Source: Chrysopilus asiliformis
Lineage: Eukaryota; Arthropoda; Insecta; Diptera; Rhagionidae
Direction: 5' to 3'
NCBI GenBank assembly: GCA_964034945.1
Contig: OZ035962.1
Span: 8,259,789-8,323,788 of the forward strand
Length of the DNA: 64,000 bases
Of the stretch, positions 48,135 through 61,261 are shown one piece after another (the stretch's first letter is position 1; each line of letters begins with the position of its first letter). Both the position numbers and the translations under genes were made by a program. The notes under the pieces are model-generated. The model was not told the DNA's origin and ran no database searches. It saw only the letters and a list, made by a program, of their open reading frames with translations.

Positions 48135-51100
48135 TCATGCTTTTTGAAAACAAACGGTTAGGCCGTCACCTAAACATGAGGCAAAACCAATAATATGTGG
48201 TATAACATTCTGTTCGTATACACCTGTAAATAAATGCGACCACGTGCCTGAAATCACAAAAATATAATAAAAATTGTAAAAATTACCAAAAAATAATTAC
48301 CTAACGCAAAAACGCCGACATCATCTCCTCCGTGGGTCTCGGCAGTCAGTGGAACAATTACGGGATATTGATAATCCTTATCACCTGCAAAAATGTATTA
48401 AAATTATGATAAGTTACTTATTTTAATGCATTTCGTGTTTTAAAATATAAATGAAAGAGTAAGATGTGTGTGTCTGTTTGCTCAAATGCGGTAATTTTAA
48501 GTTTTTTATGTTTTGAGACAATTTAGGCATCGGAATTTCAATTCTAATTTGATTGTTACCAGTAAACTATGGAACGGTTGAACGGAATTCTTTGAAACTT
48601 AATTGTCAAGCTAGTGACATTTCTGGTTTAAATATAGGCTACAAATAATTTTATTTAGAATTTGATTTTACATATCTTTGCTATACATCAAAAGATTAAA
48701 TAATCTTTTTTGTTAAAAAACTATGAAGACCCTTTCAAACATTGGATATAAAAATGCACTTTTAAAATATATGTAAGAAAAATTAATTTTAAAGAGCACT
48801 GCTGGTCTCCTGAATAAATGCGCCGCAGGCGAAACTTTGAGCATAAAGACCAATTTTGAATTCTATCCATAATTAAATTAGATTTCGTACGTAAAATATT
48901 TAGTATGACCAGTTTTTCAAAAAAAATAAGATCAACAATTACAAGCATTATATGGTTATTTTAAAATTATTGTGCTGATCACAGAAATATAAAGTAAACG
49001 AATCTTAATTAAGTAATTGGCCATTCAATAAAAGAGAAACTTACTAAAATCATCATTAGTTAGATCACGCCGAGTGCCATTCTCATTTGTTGGCGTATAT
49101 CCAGGACCATTAGCATACGATAGCGTCGCATACGGAAGACCATCAATATCACTCTTTTCTGAATTAAGTCCCAGTATATCAAGACCTCGATTGGAATATC
49201 CAGATAATGACATTGTGTGAGCATGATCGGAAGTAACTACAATCAAAGTGTCTCTCGTAGATGTAAGTTCCACAGCACGACGGATTGCTTCGGAGAATTC
49301 AACGGTTTCGTCAAGGGCTTTTCGTGCTTTTACCTCGTGATGTGCGTGATCAATTCGCCCGCCTTCCACAAATAAGAAAAATCCTTTTTTTTCCTTCTGC
49401 AACATTTTGATGGCCACTTCCGTCATTTCCGCTAGAGTTGGCTGAGTTTCGTTGTTGGCATCTAAATGGTACTGCATATGGTCAGACTCGAATAGGCCTA
49501 GTAGATAATCGGTATTCAAAATATCTGTAGATTGTAATCCTTTTCGATCCCACACATATTTTCCATTTTCCTTATGATTCTTCTTCCAAGCATTGATCAA
49601 ATTTTGACCATCTTTCCGTTGACCATAAATACCAGTCTCATCCTGTTCAGTGATTGGCAAGAATTTTTTTCGTCCTCCACCCAATATCACTTTAAGTTTA
49701 TTTCCAGGCTCATTCCGAATTAGTTGATTAGCGATATCCTGGCACTTACTCGGATCCTGATTATATTGTAAAATATCGGCATCACACTCGTACTCCCGAT
49801 TCGCGACATGGGCATACACTCCCGCAGGACTTGCATGAGTTATCCTCGTCGTTGTCACTACTCCGGTCCCTTTCCCAGCTTTTTGTGCCCATGACGCTAG
49901 CGAACTCACGTGATTATCGCGTTTTTCTCCTGTTGGACAATCATTGTACTCTACTTTCGCCGTAACTCCAATGGTTCCAGAATTGGCTTTAACTCCGCAT
50001 AAGTATGCAGTGGCCGAACAAGCCGAATCTGCTACTTGCTTGTCAGTGCAATATGTCTGTAAAAAATATTATATAAAATTAAAATATTATTTGTCTGAAG
50101 ACATATTCAAAATACAGCCGTACCTCGATAACCCAGAATCCAAGATAACATAAAGTTTTTTTTCTGTCCCTTTCAAGTTCTAGTTATCGAGGTTCGACTG
50201 TAGTTACAAATATTGTAATCGGTGAACATATTACAGAAATGCAATAAAATTCTACTTATATCGCCCTTGAACGTCTTTTTACCGAAATAAACAAACGAGA
50301 ATTAATTGGAAATTCAAAACATGTACAACAAGTTAGACTCGTCATATTTGAAGTGGTAAAGATTAATAAATAAAAATATCGGAAATGTTTAAAGTTTGGT
50401 TATTCTTACCTTGGAAAGGCCTGTATATGGAAACTTTTCAAAAGAGAGTTCAGATTCTTCTCCGCGTTTGCCTTCCAATTGTCCTTTGTAGGCTCTCGCC
50501 GCTGCTAGAGTAGGGATCGACATTCCATCACCTAAAAACATTATTACGTTTTTGGCTCGTCCGAGATTCGGAATTTTAAGCAAGTGATCGCGAAGTTGAA
50601 TTTGTGCATTGAGCTTCCAATATTGGGCGCCAAGCTCATCGCTATCTTTGAAAATACTTTGCGTCGAATATTTTGGCAAGATGTGCATGTTTTCATCTAA
50701 ATCAAAATAAATATTTCAGTTACCAAATTTTATTAACTACCTGTTATTTTAATCTATCTTAAGCTCCATTTACACTTGTAATTACTTGCGCGAATTTTAT
50801 TCCGATTTTAATCCGTGAAGTTTTTTCATGTATCGCAGAATAAATTCACTTAACAAAACTAATCAAAATTTGAATTTAAACTCGAGTCCCGGTGTCTTTC
50901 GGAAACCAATTTCTGAAACAATTGTGCAACATGAATTTAGTATCGACAGTATCGAAGAATAAAATTCGCGGAATACAGTGTCAGATGTAAACGATTCCTT
51001 AAATTTAACATTTATTATTTGTCTATGGCAAGTATGATTGTTGAATGTTTTCACATTCAAAAATTTTGCTTGCATTTTCTGATAATGCTCAGTTTGATCT

Positions 51101-52781
51101 CCAAGCAGACACCATAAATCAAATACTTGATTCATGAGCAGACACAGACTTGTAGTATTACTAACTAGTGCACATCTTCGCCTGGTTGCTGCAAATAACA
51201 ATAGCGAATATGGAAACATTCAACAGAACGCTAAATTACAAGCCTCTTACAATGACACCACACTCTCGCCGCCAAAGTCTCGGCTGCAGGTTTGACGCCT
51301 TTTTTGTAAATTGAATTCATTTATCCGTCTTAAAACTTTAGTTTACGATATAAAGTATGCAAAATATAAAATATTTATAATATCGTAAACCGGAATTTTA
51401 AGCCGAATAAATAGAAATTCTGTAATTTGATTTAAAAAAGAGTCTCCGACCTGGCAGGCAAGGTTGCGTTCGGTGAGAGTGTGGCACTATTAAAATTTTA
51501 ATATTCAATTAAAGCAATGAATTTTTTAAATAATTTTTCAGAAAAAAAACCACATAATGGTAGCTTCTGCTCCGTAAATACAACAAGAAGGATGTGTCAA
51601 ATCCTTTCGAGGCAATCAAGTTACATGTAGGGCTAAAATCGAATTGAATTTGCTAAATGGCTTTCGACCTCGAACTACAGACCTTAACTTTTATCCATAC
51701 CTAAATTAGATTTCCCGTGTAAGAGATTTAGTGAGTGTACACAGTGAACACTCCCGAAAACGGGCACGTACCGAAGATCTCTGTTCGATTATGGGAAAAG
51801 TTCGTTTATCAGGACACTTTTAATATTGGAATTACGAATTTGATCATAGAAAATGTCTCCGTTTAAGCGAGCTGTCCGCCTTCACTATATAACCCGATTT
51901 TTGAAAAATAATATATAATTAGCCATTACAAGCATTACATTTTTTTTAAATTAAACAATTAAAATATTTTGTGCTTTTGTACTGTATATCGGTGTAATTT
52001 TTGCTGATAACAGGAAACCGGTGTAATTTGGGCTGATAACAGAAATTTTTCATAAATGCCTTTTTATAGGTGTTTTATAAATAAAAAGTTTGCTATGTAT
52101 ATCAATCAAGTAAATGTAAAATCCCCCATTTTCTTCAAGACAACAAAAATTTCTAACAAAGTATATAAGATATTCAATACCGCAATTCCTTCAACTAAAA
52201 TCTTGATTATTTCAAAAATTCAACAAAAACTTCGTGTACAGTTATTCTAACGATCTTCTTCTTTTCGAAATGTTCAAAGTAGCACTTGTGTGCGACCAAA
52301 CGCAATAGAATTTTATATACTAACATACATTTTTAATTCTTTAAAGAATTTTGGAAATACTAATTCCGAAACAAAGAAAAAACAGCTATAAACAATACAC
52401 TGTTATGGAACCGAAAGAAATAAATCCGAGATCATTTTTGTTGCTTTTAATTTTTGCTTTAATTGCCTCACAGATTAAAAAAATATTTTTCTTCAATTAT
52501 TACATTTTTTAGGAAAACAATTTAGCAACTCAATCCATTTGTGTAAGTCACGCAGAGGCAAACTGAAAATTATACATTTTTTTATAACTACCGTTACGCT
52601 TTATAAACTACCGTTATAATCGTTTTTGTACAAAATGTTTAAGGCTAACTTTACAAACAAATTCAATAAAATTCAAAAACTCACCAATATCTTCCATAAC
52701 ATTTTTACTTAACTCAGGATAAGTGTGAACACAAAACACACAATAATTTAATACTAAAAATAAAATTACAACTAACTCCAT
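48135..52781 (-). CDS. Alp: Alkaline phosphatase, secreted
   Basis: Exons 52685-52781, 50410-50696, 49045-50056, 48301-48384 and 48135-48247 join in phase to 530 residues. The first exon is a signal peptide (MELVVILFLVLNYCVFCVHT). Family motifs in order: FLGDGMS (about 87-92, metal ligand Asp), DSACSATAYLCGVK with the phosphorylated Ser near 139, VEGGRIDHAHH and TSDHAHT metal ligands, and ETHGGDDVGVFA. These make it a zinc/magnesium phosphomonoesterase. The end (GDGLTVCFQKA) has no long hydrophobic tail, so a GPI anchor is not evident and it may be secreted, unless an alternative last exon exists. In insects such enzymes work in gut, Malpighian tubule and brain. Intron 1 (50697-52684) carries three MITEs and intron 2 carries one. 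Confidence 0.95.
50115..50200. mobile_element. 86-bp pogo-type MITE with TA duplication
   Basis: TA|CAGCCGTACCTCGATAAC at the left and GTTATCGAGGTTCGACTG|TA at the right. Terminal repeats match at 16 of 18 positions. It lies in the intron between the second and third exons of the alkaline phosphatase gene. Confidence 0.88.
50765..51000. mobile_element. MITE with CGCGAATTTTATTC arms
   Basis: Left end TTTACACTTGTAATTACTTG then CGCGAATTTTATTCC. Right end GAATAAAATTCGCGGAATAC then a GATGTAAACG end, inverted. A partial relative is at 34355-34480. It lies in intron 1 of the alkaline phosphatase gene. Confidence 0.7.
51254..51487. mobile_element. MITE, CACACTCTCGCC family, copy 2
   Basis: Ends ACACCACACTCTCGCCG and CGGTGAGAGTGTGGCA are inverted; 234 bp. 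Same end type as 37096-37321. It lies in intron 1 of the alkaline phosphatase gene. Confidence 0.72.
51737..51891. mobile_element. Short Tigger-like fragment
   Basis: The left end ACACAGTGAACACTCCCG and the right end AGCTGTCCGCCTTCACTATA are partly inverted. The right end resembles 3935-3975 (GAAGGCTCCGTTTGCGGACAGCTCCC). It lies in intron 1 of the alkaline phosphatase gene. Confidence 0.5.
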
Positions 52782-55744
52782 TGTCACCGGTTTTAAAAGA
52801 TACCTGCAGTTGACTCTAGCGAAGCTAACGACCGAATGACTGCCTTTCCAGTTTGATCAATTGTTTTTATATTGAACGAAAACCCGACGTATTTCACTAA
52901 AATATTCCCGTTGTAATCCTTGTTAAATCACATCCTTTTTATAATTTTATCGAACTTATTTGTTGCAGAAGTTTAAAAAAATGATTTTTATGGTTCAACT
53001 GAATATTCTGATTACTCTTTCAAGTAAACATAGTTTTTTATTTAGAAAAAAAAATGGTATCAGTTGAGTCAGACTTTCCTAATGATGTCAATTAGCTTTT
53101 CATTTAACACAATTTTCGTAAAATATCAATGGTTGCCGTTGCCGTCCCATGGAGAAAATTTCATGATAACAGCAAATGCTTAACATTGCGATTATTTTTT
53201 TTCGGCATAATTTAAACGTAGACTCAATCGTTTATTCTAAAACATCAAGAATTTTTAAACTTTTTATTATATTTTATTTGTGTTCCAGAATTCAATTTAT
53301 AAATCGTATTATTCCAATTTAAACACGATAAATTCGGGGTGGTGTATATTGCTAACAGAGGATTTTATTATTGTTTTCAGTTTGATTATATAAAATCCAA
53401 CCAGTCCACATTCTTATGCTACGAAATAACTAGAAGGTTATTTGTAATCCTGAAAAAAGTCCTTAATGTTTGATCGTCTGAAAGAGATCCACCAAACGTT
53501 TTAATATTTTCCAAATGGGCTAAAAATGTATAGTTCCACTCTTGTTTTTGTAAAACAATCGTCTAACTTTTTACATTTTTCAACGTTGTTTACAATTGCG
53601 TATAAAATGTGGAGAACTTATACTAGACATTACGTTTTTTGTTACCTACGTCTTATATTCTCAAAAATTCATATCGAACAATATTGGCAAATAAAGAAAA
53701 ACGTGATGATGCCAATAAATTAATGAATTCAAATTTCCAACTGAATCCACATTAGTCGCTGTACAAATTTATTTTAATGTCAATTAAAAAATATTGTGTG
53801 TATAACAATCAGTTTCAGAGCTTTTTTTTGCTACGAAAATTTTATAATTGTTTTGCTATTCTACATTATTTGGAAATCATTTAGAAAGTTCTTCCCAGTG
53901 GCGTAAAGTTTTCTAATTTAACGATCGGAATACTTAATATCAAATTAATACCACTTTCTTTGTAGTCTATCATTCAAAACAATAATCAATTGCTGGAAAT
54001 TTTAAGTCTGTTGAGATAGACCGATATTTGCTAAATACGATATTTCATTATTTTTTCACTATAATTTCTTGTTATTAAACCTAGGCTACACCGATAATGC
54101 AACACAAACGAAGATCTTACAGAAAAATTCATTATTATTTGATCTAAATTTAGGTAACAACAAAAACGAGATGATAATTTTTTCGTTTTACACGATTAAA
54201 CTGATAATTAAAGATGCAAGTCAAGTCTTCTACAAAAACCATCACTACATTTTATATAAAAAAATTGCCGGAAATTAGTATCATTTTCGAAATGAGTTTA
54301 GACATGTTGAGAAATTGTCAGTAATTTGCCAATTGTTTTTAAAAATATTGTCTTTAATAAATTTTAATGGCCAACATTAGACTCTAAATAATTAAAGTCC
54401 AATAAATCGAGATTTTACAGTATGTCGAAAATTTTATTATTGATGGTACTTGTTATGCAGGTGGATCGTAAACAACATTGGTAGTAAACAATTTTTTAAA
54501 AAAACTATAACTAGATAATATTAGTTATCACGGGAAAACCCTATGGACCTATCATAACATTTGTCACACTAATATTTAACTATAGAAAATTGGTCTATAT
54601 AGCTAATGGACTAATGACCTAATGGCAAATAATAAATGGAAATTAACAAAAATAAACATTTTTTGACATATATGTTCATAGGAGCTGTATGAAATAACAT
54701 TTTCCACTTTGCACAATGTAAAGCATTTATTAATAATTAAGACATCAAAAATATTGCTTCAAATTTTTCTCAATTATATCTAAAATAATAAAGTGGCATC
54801 ATGATTGCACTAGAATTGAGCAGTATTTCGATTAAAAAGCGGAAGTTTTAGAGGGGTCGAAATAACATTGCTCTCACGTCAGTTTATCACCCAAATGGTA
54901 AAAATAATGCTAAAGGTGGTAATTACGCTGAAATTCAGAAATAGCAAAATAAAATTAGAGTATTATTAAATAAACATTGACCCTGAAGAACTTTTTGTGC
55001 TGGTATTTCAACCAATGTTTTGAATAACAAATTAGATTTTCTATCGCAACTTGTTACAAAAAAACGTTAAAAGCTTTAAAATTATAGTTCGGTGAATCAA
55101 AAAACCCCTGAGTAAAGCTAGAATTTTATTTTAAGACATAGATTGTGGGCAGTTGAGCCGTTGATCAAATACGGTGAATCCCAGGTCTCATTAAAAGAAT
55201 TTTGAAACATAAGGAAAAGCTACAATTCCCAGGAGCCAATCGTCAAATACGCTATTTGAGGACACAAAATTAAAATAAAATACATTCGAGTGGGGGAGCG
55301 CGGAAGGAGTGGCCTGATTGGATTTTAATGTATGTAACGGTTATGTAAAATCCTATTCTAAACACAAATTATAAATTTTTCAATACGACTCACCATTTTC
55401 GAGAAATTTGAAAAAAACGGTATGATAGACGAAGGGGGAATTGGTCCAATTTTGACCATTCAAGAACTTAGCCTTGTAGAAACGCAATTGCACAAAACTT
55501 CAAGCCTCTATCTTAATTCCTTCGAGGCAGGTGTATTTAATTTTTGTGTCCGATTCGTTACAAACGATTTTCTCTTATTTTTAAATAAGCTAATTCCACC
55601 TACTAAAAATATACTTTCATAAAAATTCATTTTATTCGGGTTAAAATTTTAAAGAATGTATACATTTCAGTACTTCGAAGAATTTCGAATTCAAAATAAT
55701 TTTTAGTTCATACAAACAAAACTTAAAAAAAAAGCCTAAACATT
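52782..55744. other. Upstream region of alkaline phosphatase; no gene seen
   Basis: The first few hundred bases should contain the alkaline phosphatase promoter; I see no single clear core motif. Short open frames (53526-53723, 54069-54278) are AT-rich and without domain pattern. Bases 55390-55570 carry the 'ACTTCAAGCCTCTATCTTAA' core of the dispersed repeat at 2650-3240. Bases 55571-55744 would be the 3' UTR of the next minus-strand gene. Confidence 0.45.
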
Positions 55745-56435
55745 TTATAAAAAATTCAATTGCTTTTTGGTTAATTTGTTGGGACTCGATCCGTTTTCCA
55801 AATTTTCTTTGTCAATTTCATTATCAACAAATTGCACATTTAGCATTGTTATTCTTTTGCAGCTTAGCTTTCGATGAGATTCAATTTTTCTTCCTGTTGG
55901 TGGGGTTTCTAGAAAGACATCTTCAAAAATTGTCTCCAAATTAGTGATTATATTGCTGGGACGCAAGGGTAGTAAAGGACTAATTTGTGCATTGATTTCG
56001 GATAACGACACTGAATCTGGATCAGTCTCCGGACTACTTGTACTGTTTTCCCCAGTGCTATCTTCACTTCCGCACGAGTAGAATTTGGTGGGTGATAGTT
56101 CATCGTTGTTACACCGTGTTTCGCAATCAATCGGCGATAAAGACCTTCCAGACGGTGATAGTGACTGAATTGTAAAAATTGGCAGTTCATCTGACGAAAT
56201 GGTAAACATATTGTCGCCCAGTTCATCGAATGGATAAATTTCGCCTGATATTGAATCAGGCGACGCTGGTCTATCTGGTTTGTCCAATCGCAGATCCATT
56301 TCTGTGGTTATTTTCAAGCCTAAGAAATATCTGGGTTTTACTGAATTTATTGGCTGGCTGATATAAATGTATTTTAGTTAAAATATTGTAAAATACCTGC
56401 CGCTTAAAAATATTTTCGAATTCCCAGCGTCTCAT
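55745..56435 (-). CDS. Small acidic protein with KEN box and SP/TP sites
   Basis: Exon 1, 56397-56435 (MRRWEFENIFKRQ), and exon 2, 55745-56353, join in phase 0 to 215 residues. The intron is 43 bp, using the acceptor CAGCCAG; the frame before it reads PINSVKPRYFLGLKI. The protein is Ser/Asp/Glu-rich and probably disordered, with many SP/TP motifs (PASPDS, LSPSG, LSPID, LSPTK, SSPETD, TPPTG) typical of CDK targets. Near the end are a KEN box (DKENLEN, an APC/C degron) and basic stretches (RKLSCKR, KLTKKQ). The stretch NLETIFEDVFLE recalls the short Tantalus-like motif (tantalus/PRR14), which I cannot confirm. A nuclear, cell-cycle-regulated protein is a reasonable guess. Real coding sequence: fairly sure; identity: unknown. 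Confidence 0.7.
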
Positions 56436-58053
56436 TTGCGCAAAACAGATAAAAAATTGACATTTGAATCAATGTTACCCACAATTCTCAACTAAACGAT
56501 CGTGGTTTAATGAGGGCCTCTACTTCGGAATTTATCGCAAAGTAGGGTACCTGACACCAGATAACTTATACTGGCCTTGTTCCATTCTCTTGGGAGTATA
56601 CTCTTGGAGTAAAACATAACCTGGAAGATATGGTTCTCGGCTGTTACAATTTATTGGTAATACATTCAATCTTGTAACAAAAGTGGTCATTTTAACTCCT
56701 CAAGGCCCTTGCTATTCAAAAGACTACGATTCGGGATATTTAAGTAATTTTTTTATATTTACTCCAGTAGTATACTCCAACTTGGATGGAATACTCACTA
56801 TAACGAACATTGGTTCATTTTTTCAGACATTTGCTGCGTGCCAACATTACTTTGTCAAATAGACATTTTTTTCAAAGTCAACACGTGTTGTTTCGACTGC
56901 TTGATGAAAAATGAACAAAACATGGACCCCAGACTAAACGAAGTCAAATGGTTGCCATCGATGTTGTTATCGATGTTGCGCTGTTATTTGATCTTCAAAA
57001 TTCTGGACAACATGAAATGTTTTAATTGCTACACAAGTAAGGAAATTTGTATATAAATTACAGTAAAATGTTCTTTTGATTAAATTGAAATAAAATTATA
57101 ATTTAGTTTTTACTGACTAGCACTGTGTAGAGTGACTTAATACCTAGAGTGTGGTCAATCTGAAATCAGCTTTTGTCGATATTTTTCAAAATATTTTCTT
57201 ATAATCACAGATCTACAAAATTACAACTGAAACCTTTTAATATAGAAATACGAAAAAAACAGTCCATTTTCAAAGATGGACGTTTCGAACAGGCCTCTTG
57301 TCTAATGGTAGAAAACTGTCAACAATTTTTGCCAAAGGAAAACCATATGATATAAATATGGTGCGAAAAAAACGAGGTGAAGACATGAAATTAAATGTTT
57401 TACGCAATAATTTTACATTCTGAAAGTATTAGAGGAGCCTGAAGATGCGAGTGGTGGAAAATTTGATCCCAAAATCTATCGTAAATGTATTTTAAATGTT
57501 TTTACCGCGTTTTTTCGCACTAGACTCACATCTACCTCTCATTCCAGTGTGCTAATTTGCGAAATTTTGACAGAACTGAATTATTAACTGTCATAATTTG
57601 ATGGTTGCTCAAAATTTCGACGTTTATTCTCACCACACCGAATGTCAGAACTTCATCCTGAAAATCGCCTGCATAATTTTTGACTCTTGAAAAACGATCA
57701 TAAAAAAAACAAAGGAAATAAATACGTTAAATGTGAGTTGTTTTATAAAATACATGTCTGCACAGCAAAAGTGAATTGTTTTTCCCCAGTGTCAAAAGTT
57801 TTCGATCTGTCAAAATTTCGATGCTTCGCACACTGCCCATGGCAAAGATTTTTGGCAACTGATTTTTCTTCCATAAGACAAGTGTTGCCATACATGTGTA
57901 TTGTTGTAGGAAAAGACCTACGAAGGTTGACTTTTATCCTGGTAACTCTGTTGGAAGACATTTGTAATTTGTGCAAAATTTTAGTAAATTTGCGTTTTCT
58001 TGTGAATTAATCGTTGTTTTTGCATTGTAAAATCAGAAAATACTACAGTAAAC
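56436..58053. promoter_or_regulatory. Divergent gap between KEN-box gene and Serinc
   Basis: The two genes point away from each other, so this 1.6 kb should hold both promoters. Short frames at 56838-57056, 57173-57355 and 57687-58010 show no domain pattern or splice context and I do not call them. No core promoter motif is certain. Confidence 0.4.
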
Positions 58054-61000
58054 ATGGGAGCCGTAATGGGGCTTTGCTCTGCCGCACAGGTATGTAATTT
58101 AATCATAATTACGTCGTAATACCCTTTATGTTGTATTCAAAATACAAATGGAAAAAGTGCCAGATTAACTACAAAATCTCTGTATAAACAATTATCAAGA
58201 TATTGAGTTTGTGAAATATTTGACGAGTTCTGTTAATTTAATTAATTAGTCATCCTTTGCAATTCCAAAAACAAGAAGTGTCTTGTGATAGTTATTCACA
58301 GAAAACCAGCTGTCTGCATTCCCTTGTGTCCCCGCCCCCACATCTTTAAAGATTTTTTGCAAAAATCAATACGAATTTTATTATTAGATTATAAAAGCTT
58401 GCAACAATGCCACTGTACGCTTCTCACAAAGAAGTTCACTGACATCGATTTATACATTGTTTTTCCCATTTACTATGTTTTTTTACGTTTTCAGCTTGCG
58501 TGCTGCTGTACGGGAACTGCTTGTTCTCTATGCTGCCAAGCGTGCCCATCATGCAGAAATTCAACATCATCCCGTTTAATGTATGCTCTTATGCTGTTAG
58601 TCGGTGCAATCCTTGGAGCAATAGCATTGGCGCCTGGGCTGCAGGACACTCTGAAGAAGCTACCGTTTTGTCAGAATTCAACGTCTACGAGTTCCAATTT
58701 GGTACCCACTAGCTCACAGTTGGATTGCTCTTACGCTCTTGGATACATGGCAGTCTATCGAATATGCTTTGCTCTTGTCTGCTTCTTCACATTGATGGCA
58801 ATAATCATGATAGGTGTTCGGACATCAAGAGATCCTCGGGCTCCAGTGCAAAATGGTTTCTGGGGATTGAAGTTTTTGATTTGGGTTGGCATAGCCATTG
58901 CATCGTTGTTTATTCCGAACGGAAGCTTCGGAATCGCATGGATGTGGGTTGGTCTGATCGGCGGTTTGATCTTCATTTTGGTTCAATTGGTTTTGATCAT
59001 AGATTTTGCTCATTCTTGGGCTGAGACATGGGTTGGTAAGTATTTCCTGCACTCAATTTGATCTATAAGCATTCATTTGTAAACCAAATTTTAAAGGTAA
59101 CTATGAAGAAACAGAATCCCGAGGCTGGTATTGTGCTTTGCTAAGTGCAACTACATTCCTTTATACAGCGACAATAGCTGGTGTCACATTGTTATTCATT
59201 TATTTCACAAAGGTAAGTTATTTATAAAAGAATCAAAAACTTGTTTAATGCATTTTTTCCAGAGTAATGATTGCTCATTAAACAAATTCTTCATTTCAAT
59301 CAATTTGATTTTGTGCTTCGCTGTAAGCATCGTTTCAATCATGCCGAAAGTACAAGAAACTTTGCCAAGATCTGGACTTTTGCAGAGCGCTATGGTCAGT
59401 CTTTATACAGTTTATTTGACTTGGTCTGCCGTAGCCAATAATCCAGGTAAGATCTCCCAAAGTATTAACAAAAAAAAAATGCTCGACACACAGATCTGTA
59501 AATCGGTTATATTGGCCGATCGATCATCAGTTAAAAGTCTCATGATTATTCGGTCACAAAATGTCTAAGAGTCACTGCCAAACCTTCTAAAATGCGTGTC
59601 GCATTACAAAAAGTTTTTTTTTTTCTAGTCCAATTACGTTAAATTTCGCCGAATTCAAAATCTTACCATTAAAACTTTTACAGATCCCGAATGCAAGCCC
59701 GACATTCTCGGAAATGATCCTCAACATAAGGTAAAATTATAAATTTGTTCTAATGTGAATTCAACTTTAAAATATTGTATTTGATACGCTCAGGTTACCT
59801 TCGACACTGTTAGCATAATTGGTCTGGTCGTCTGGATGCTTTGCGTTTTGTACAGTTCATTGCGGTCTGCATCAGCTGTTGCTCAAGTTGCCATGCCCGA
59901 TGCTGAACGGCAAGGTGAGTTGAAAATGAACTTTACTACATACTTTTTAATGTGGGATCAAAATTTTTTTTGTTCAAAATTAGTTGCACTTTGAATTTTA
60001 TTGAAAATTTAGTTTAGTTATATTATTTTCGTAATTCCGATAAATAGCAAAAAATCCTCCATTGCTCATTGCGGATTTTAGATGATTCAATAGGATTAAT
60101 TATAATCGATATAGTTCATATAATTCCATCAATTTAACTTAAATAAGCAAATATATCTGTATATAACCGGTTAAGTCGATTTAAGTATATTTTCAATTTT
60201 AGCTGTATTTAAACCTACAAAAAGAATATTTTAGCTTCACATGAAAATCGACTTAAGCGGATATTGTTTGTGGCCACATATTATGGTTGGTCCATAAAAT
60301 TAACAGTAAATTCCATCTACATTTTGGAGGAATTCATATCATTATCTGCCATAGGGAAATCAGTATTTGAACACTGTTTTGAATAATTTACGTCCCCTAC
60401 AATATCGTGTCAAGCTATGCCCACTTTACGAATTGTTTTCTTATTTGGGTTAACTAGTCCTCCATACTAATTTTGTGTGCATCATTTATCACCATTAATT
60501 TTGTTTTACATCTCTTACCCCTAATTTATTCACTAGGAGTTAAGCCGAGTTAGTGAGTTAAGGGAGTTAGCTAGTGTTATTTTCCATGTAAAAGGTGAGT
60601 TAAGGGAGTTAAGGCGATTTAACTCCTAGTGAATAAATTGGCCGTTAATCAATTATTTATAAATATCCATAGTAGTAGAAAGTAAAAGAAAAATTCGTTT
60701 TCATCGGACAACATTTTAATAACGAATTAAGTTGTTAGCAGCGTTAGAAGAGACAGGGACAAATGCAACTAACCATTTTATGTGGAATTTGTCTTCTTTA
60801 CTAAATTTAGTATTAACAGCAAGCTTAGCAAATGAAGAATCAAAACCGGAAACAGCAGATGACAACACCAAGGTTTGGGACAACGAAGAAAGCGGTGTCG
60901 CCTACTCATGGTCAGTGTTCCATCTTGTTTTTGCATCAGCAACACTTTATGTTATGATGACGCTCACCAATTGGTACAAGTACGTATTTAGGGTTAATTT

Positions 61001-61198
61001 TCCTTAAATTTATTGGAGTTTTTATTATTTTCCTTAAATTGATACTTGATTTCTTGCAGGCCAAATTCTTCATTGAATACATTGAATGCGAATATGCCAT
61101 CCATGTGGATTAAAATCTGCTCAAGTTGGCTGTGCTTGGGTCTCTACACTTGGAGTCTGATTGCCCCACTTGTGCTTACTGATCGTGATTTCAGTTAA
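58054..61198 (+). CDS. Serinc: Serine incorporator (Serinc/TMS1)
   Basis: Exons 58054-58089, 58495-59035, 59097-59212, 59263-59446, 59684-59730, 59794-59914, 60739-60979 and 61060-61198 give 474 residues with fitting phases. The start [20 protein letters not shown] and the following Cys-rich CSLCCQACP block are the family's N-terminal hallmark. About ten hydrophobic segments follow, with the conserved [31 protein letters not shown] and [20 protein letters not shown] stretches, and the end [21 protein letters not shown]. Serincs are plasma and endo-membrane proteins with lipid scramblase activity; a role in serine incorporation into lipids was proposed first, and some mammalian members restrict retroviruses. 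The ATG is the first in the transcript region. Exon 7 can begin at 60739 or 60742 (tandem TAGCAG acceptor). Confidence 0.95.
60518..60643. mobile_element. Small MITE in a Serinc intron
   Basis: TAATTTATTCACTAGGAGTTAA (60522-60543) and its reverse complement (60619-60640) enclose two copies of GAGTTAAGGGAGTTA. About 126 bp, inside the intron 59915-60738. Confidence 0.75.
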
Positions 61199-61255
61199 GC
61201 TGTGAATTTTTCATCTTTTAATGAATTACTTAAATCATATGTGAAATGAAATTAA

Positions 61256-61261
61256 AATAAA
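61256..61261 (+). terminator. Poly(A) signal of Serinc
   Basis: AATAAA 58 bp after the stop codon, with an overlapping ATTAAA at 61251. The next gene ends at 62039 on the other strand. Confidence 0.5.

Noticed and set aside
58500..59024. Overlapping plus frames of 70 and 99 codons
   Set aside because: Alternative frames of the Serinc membrane exon.
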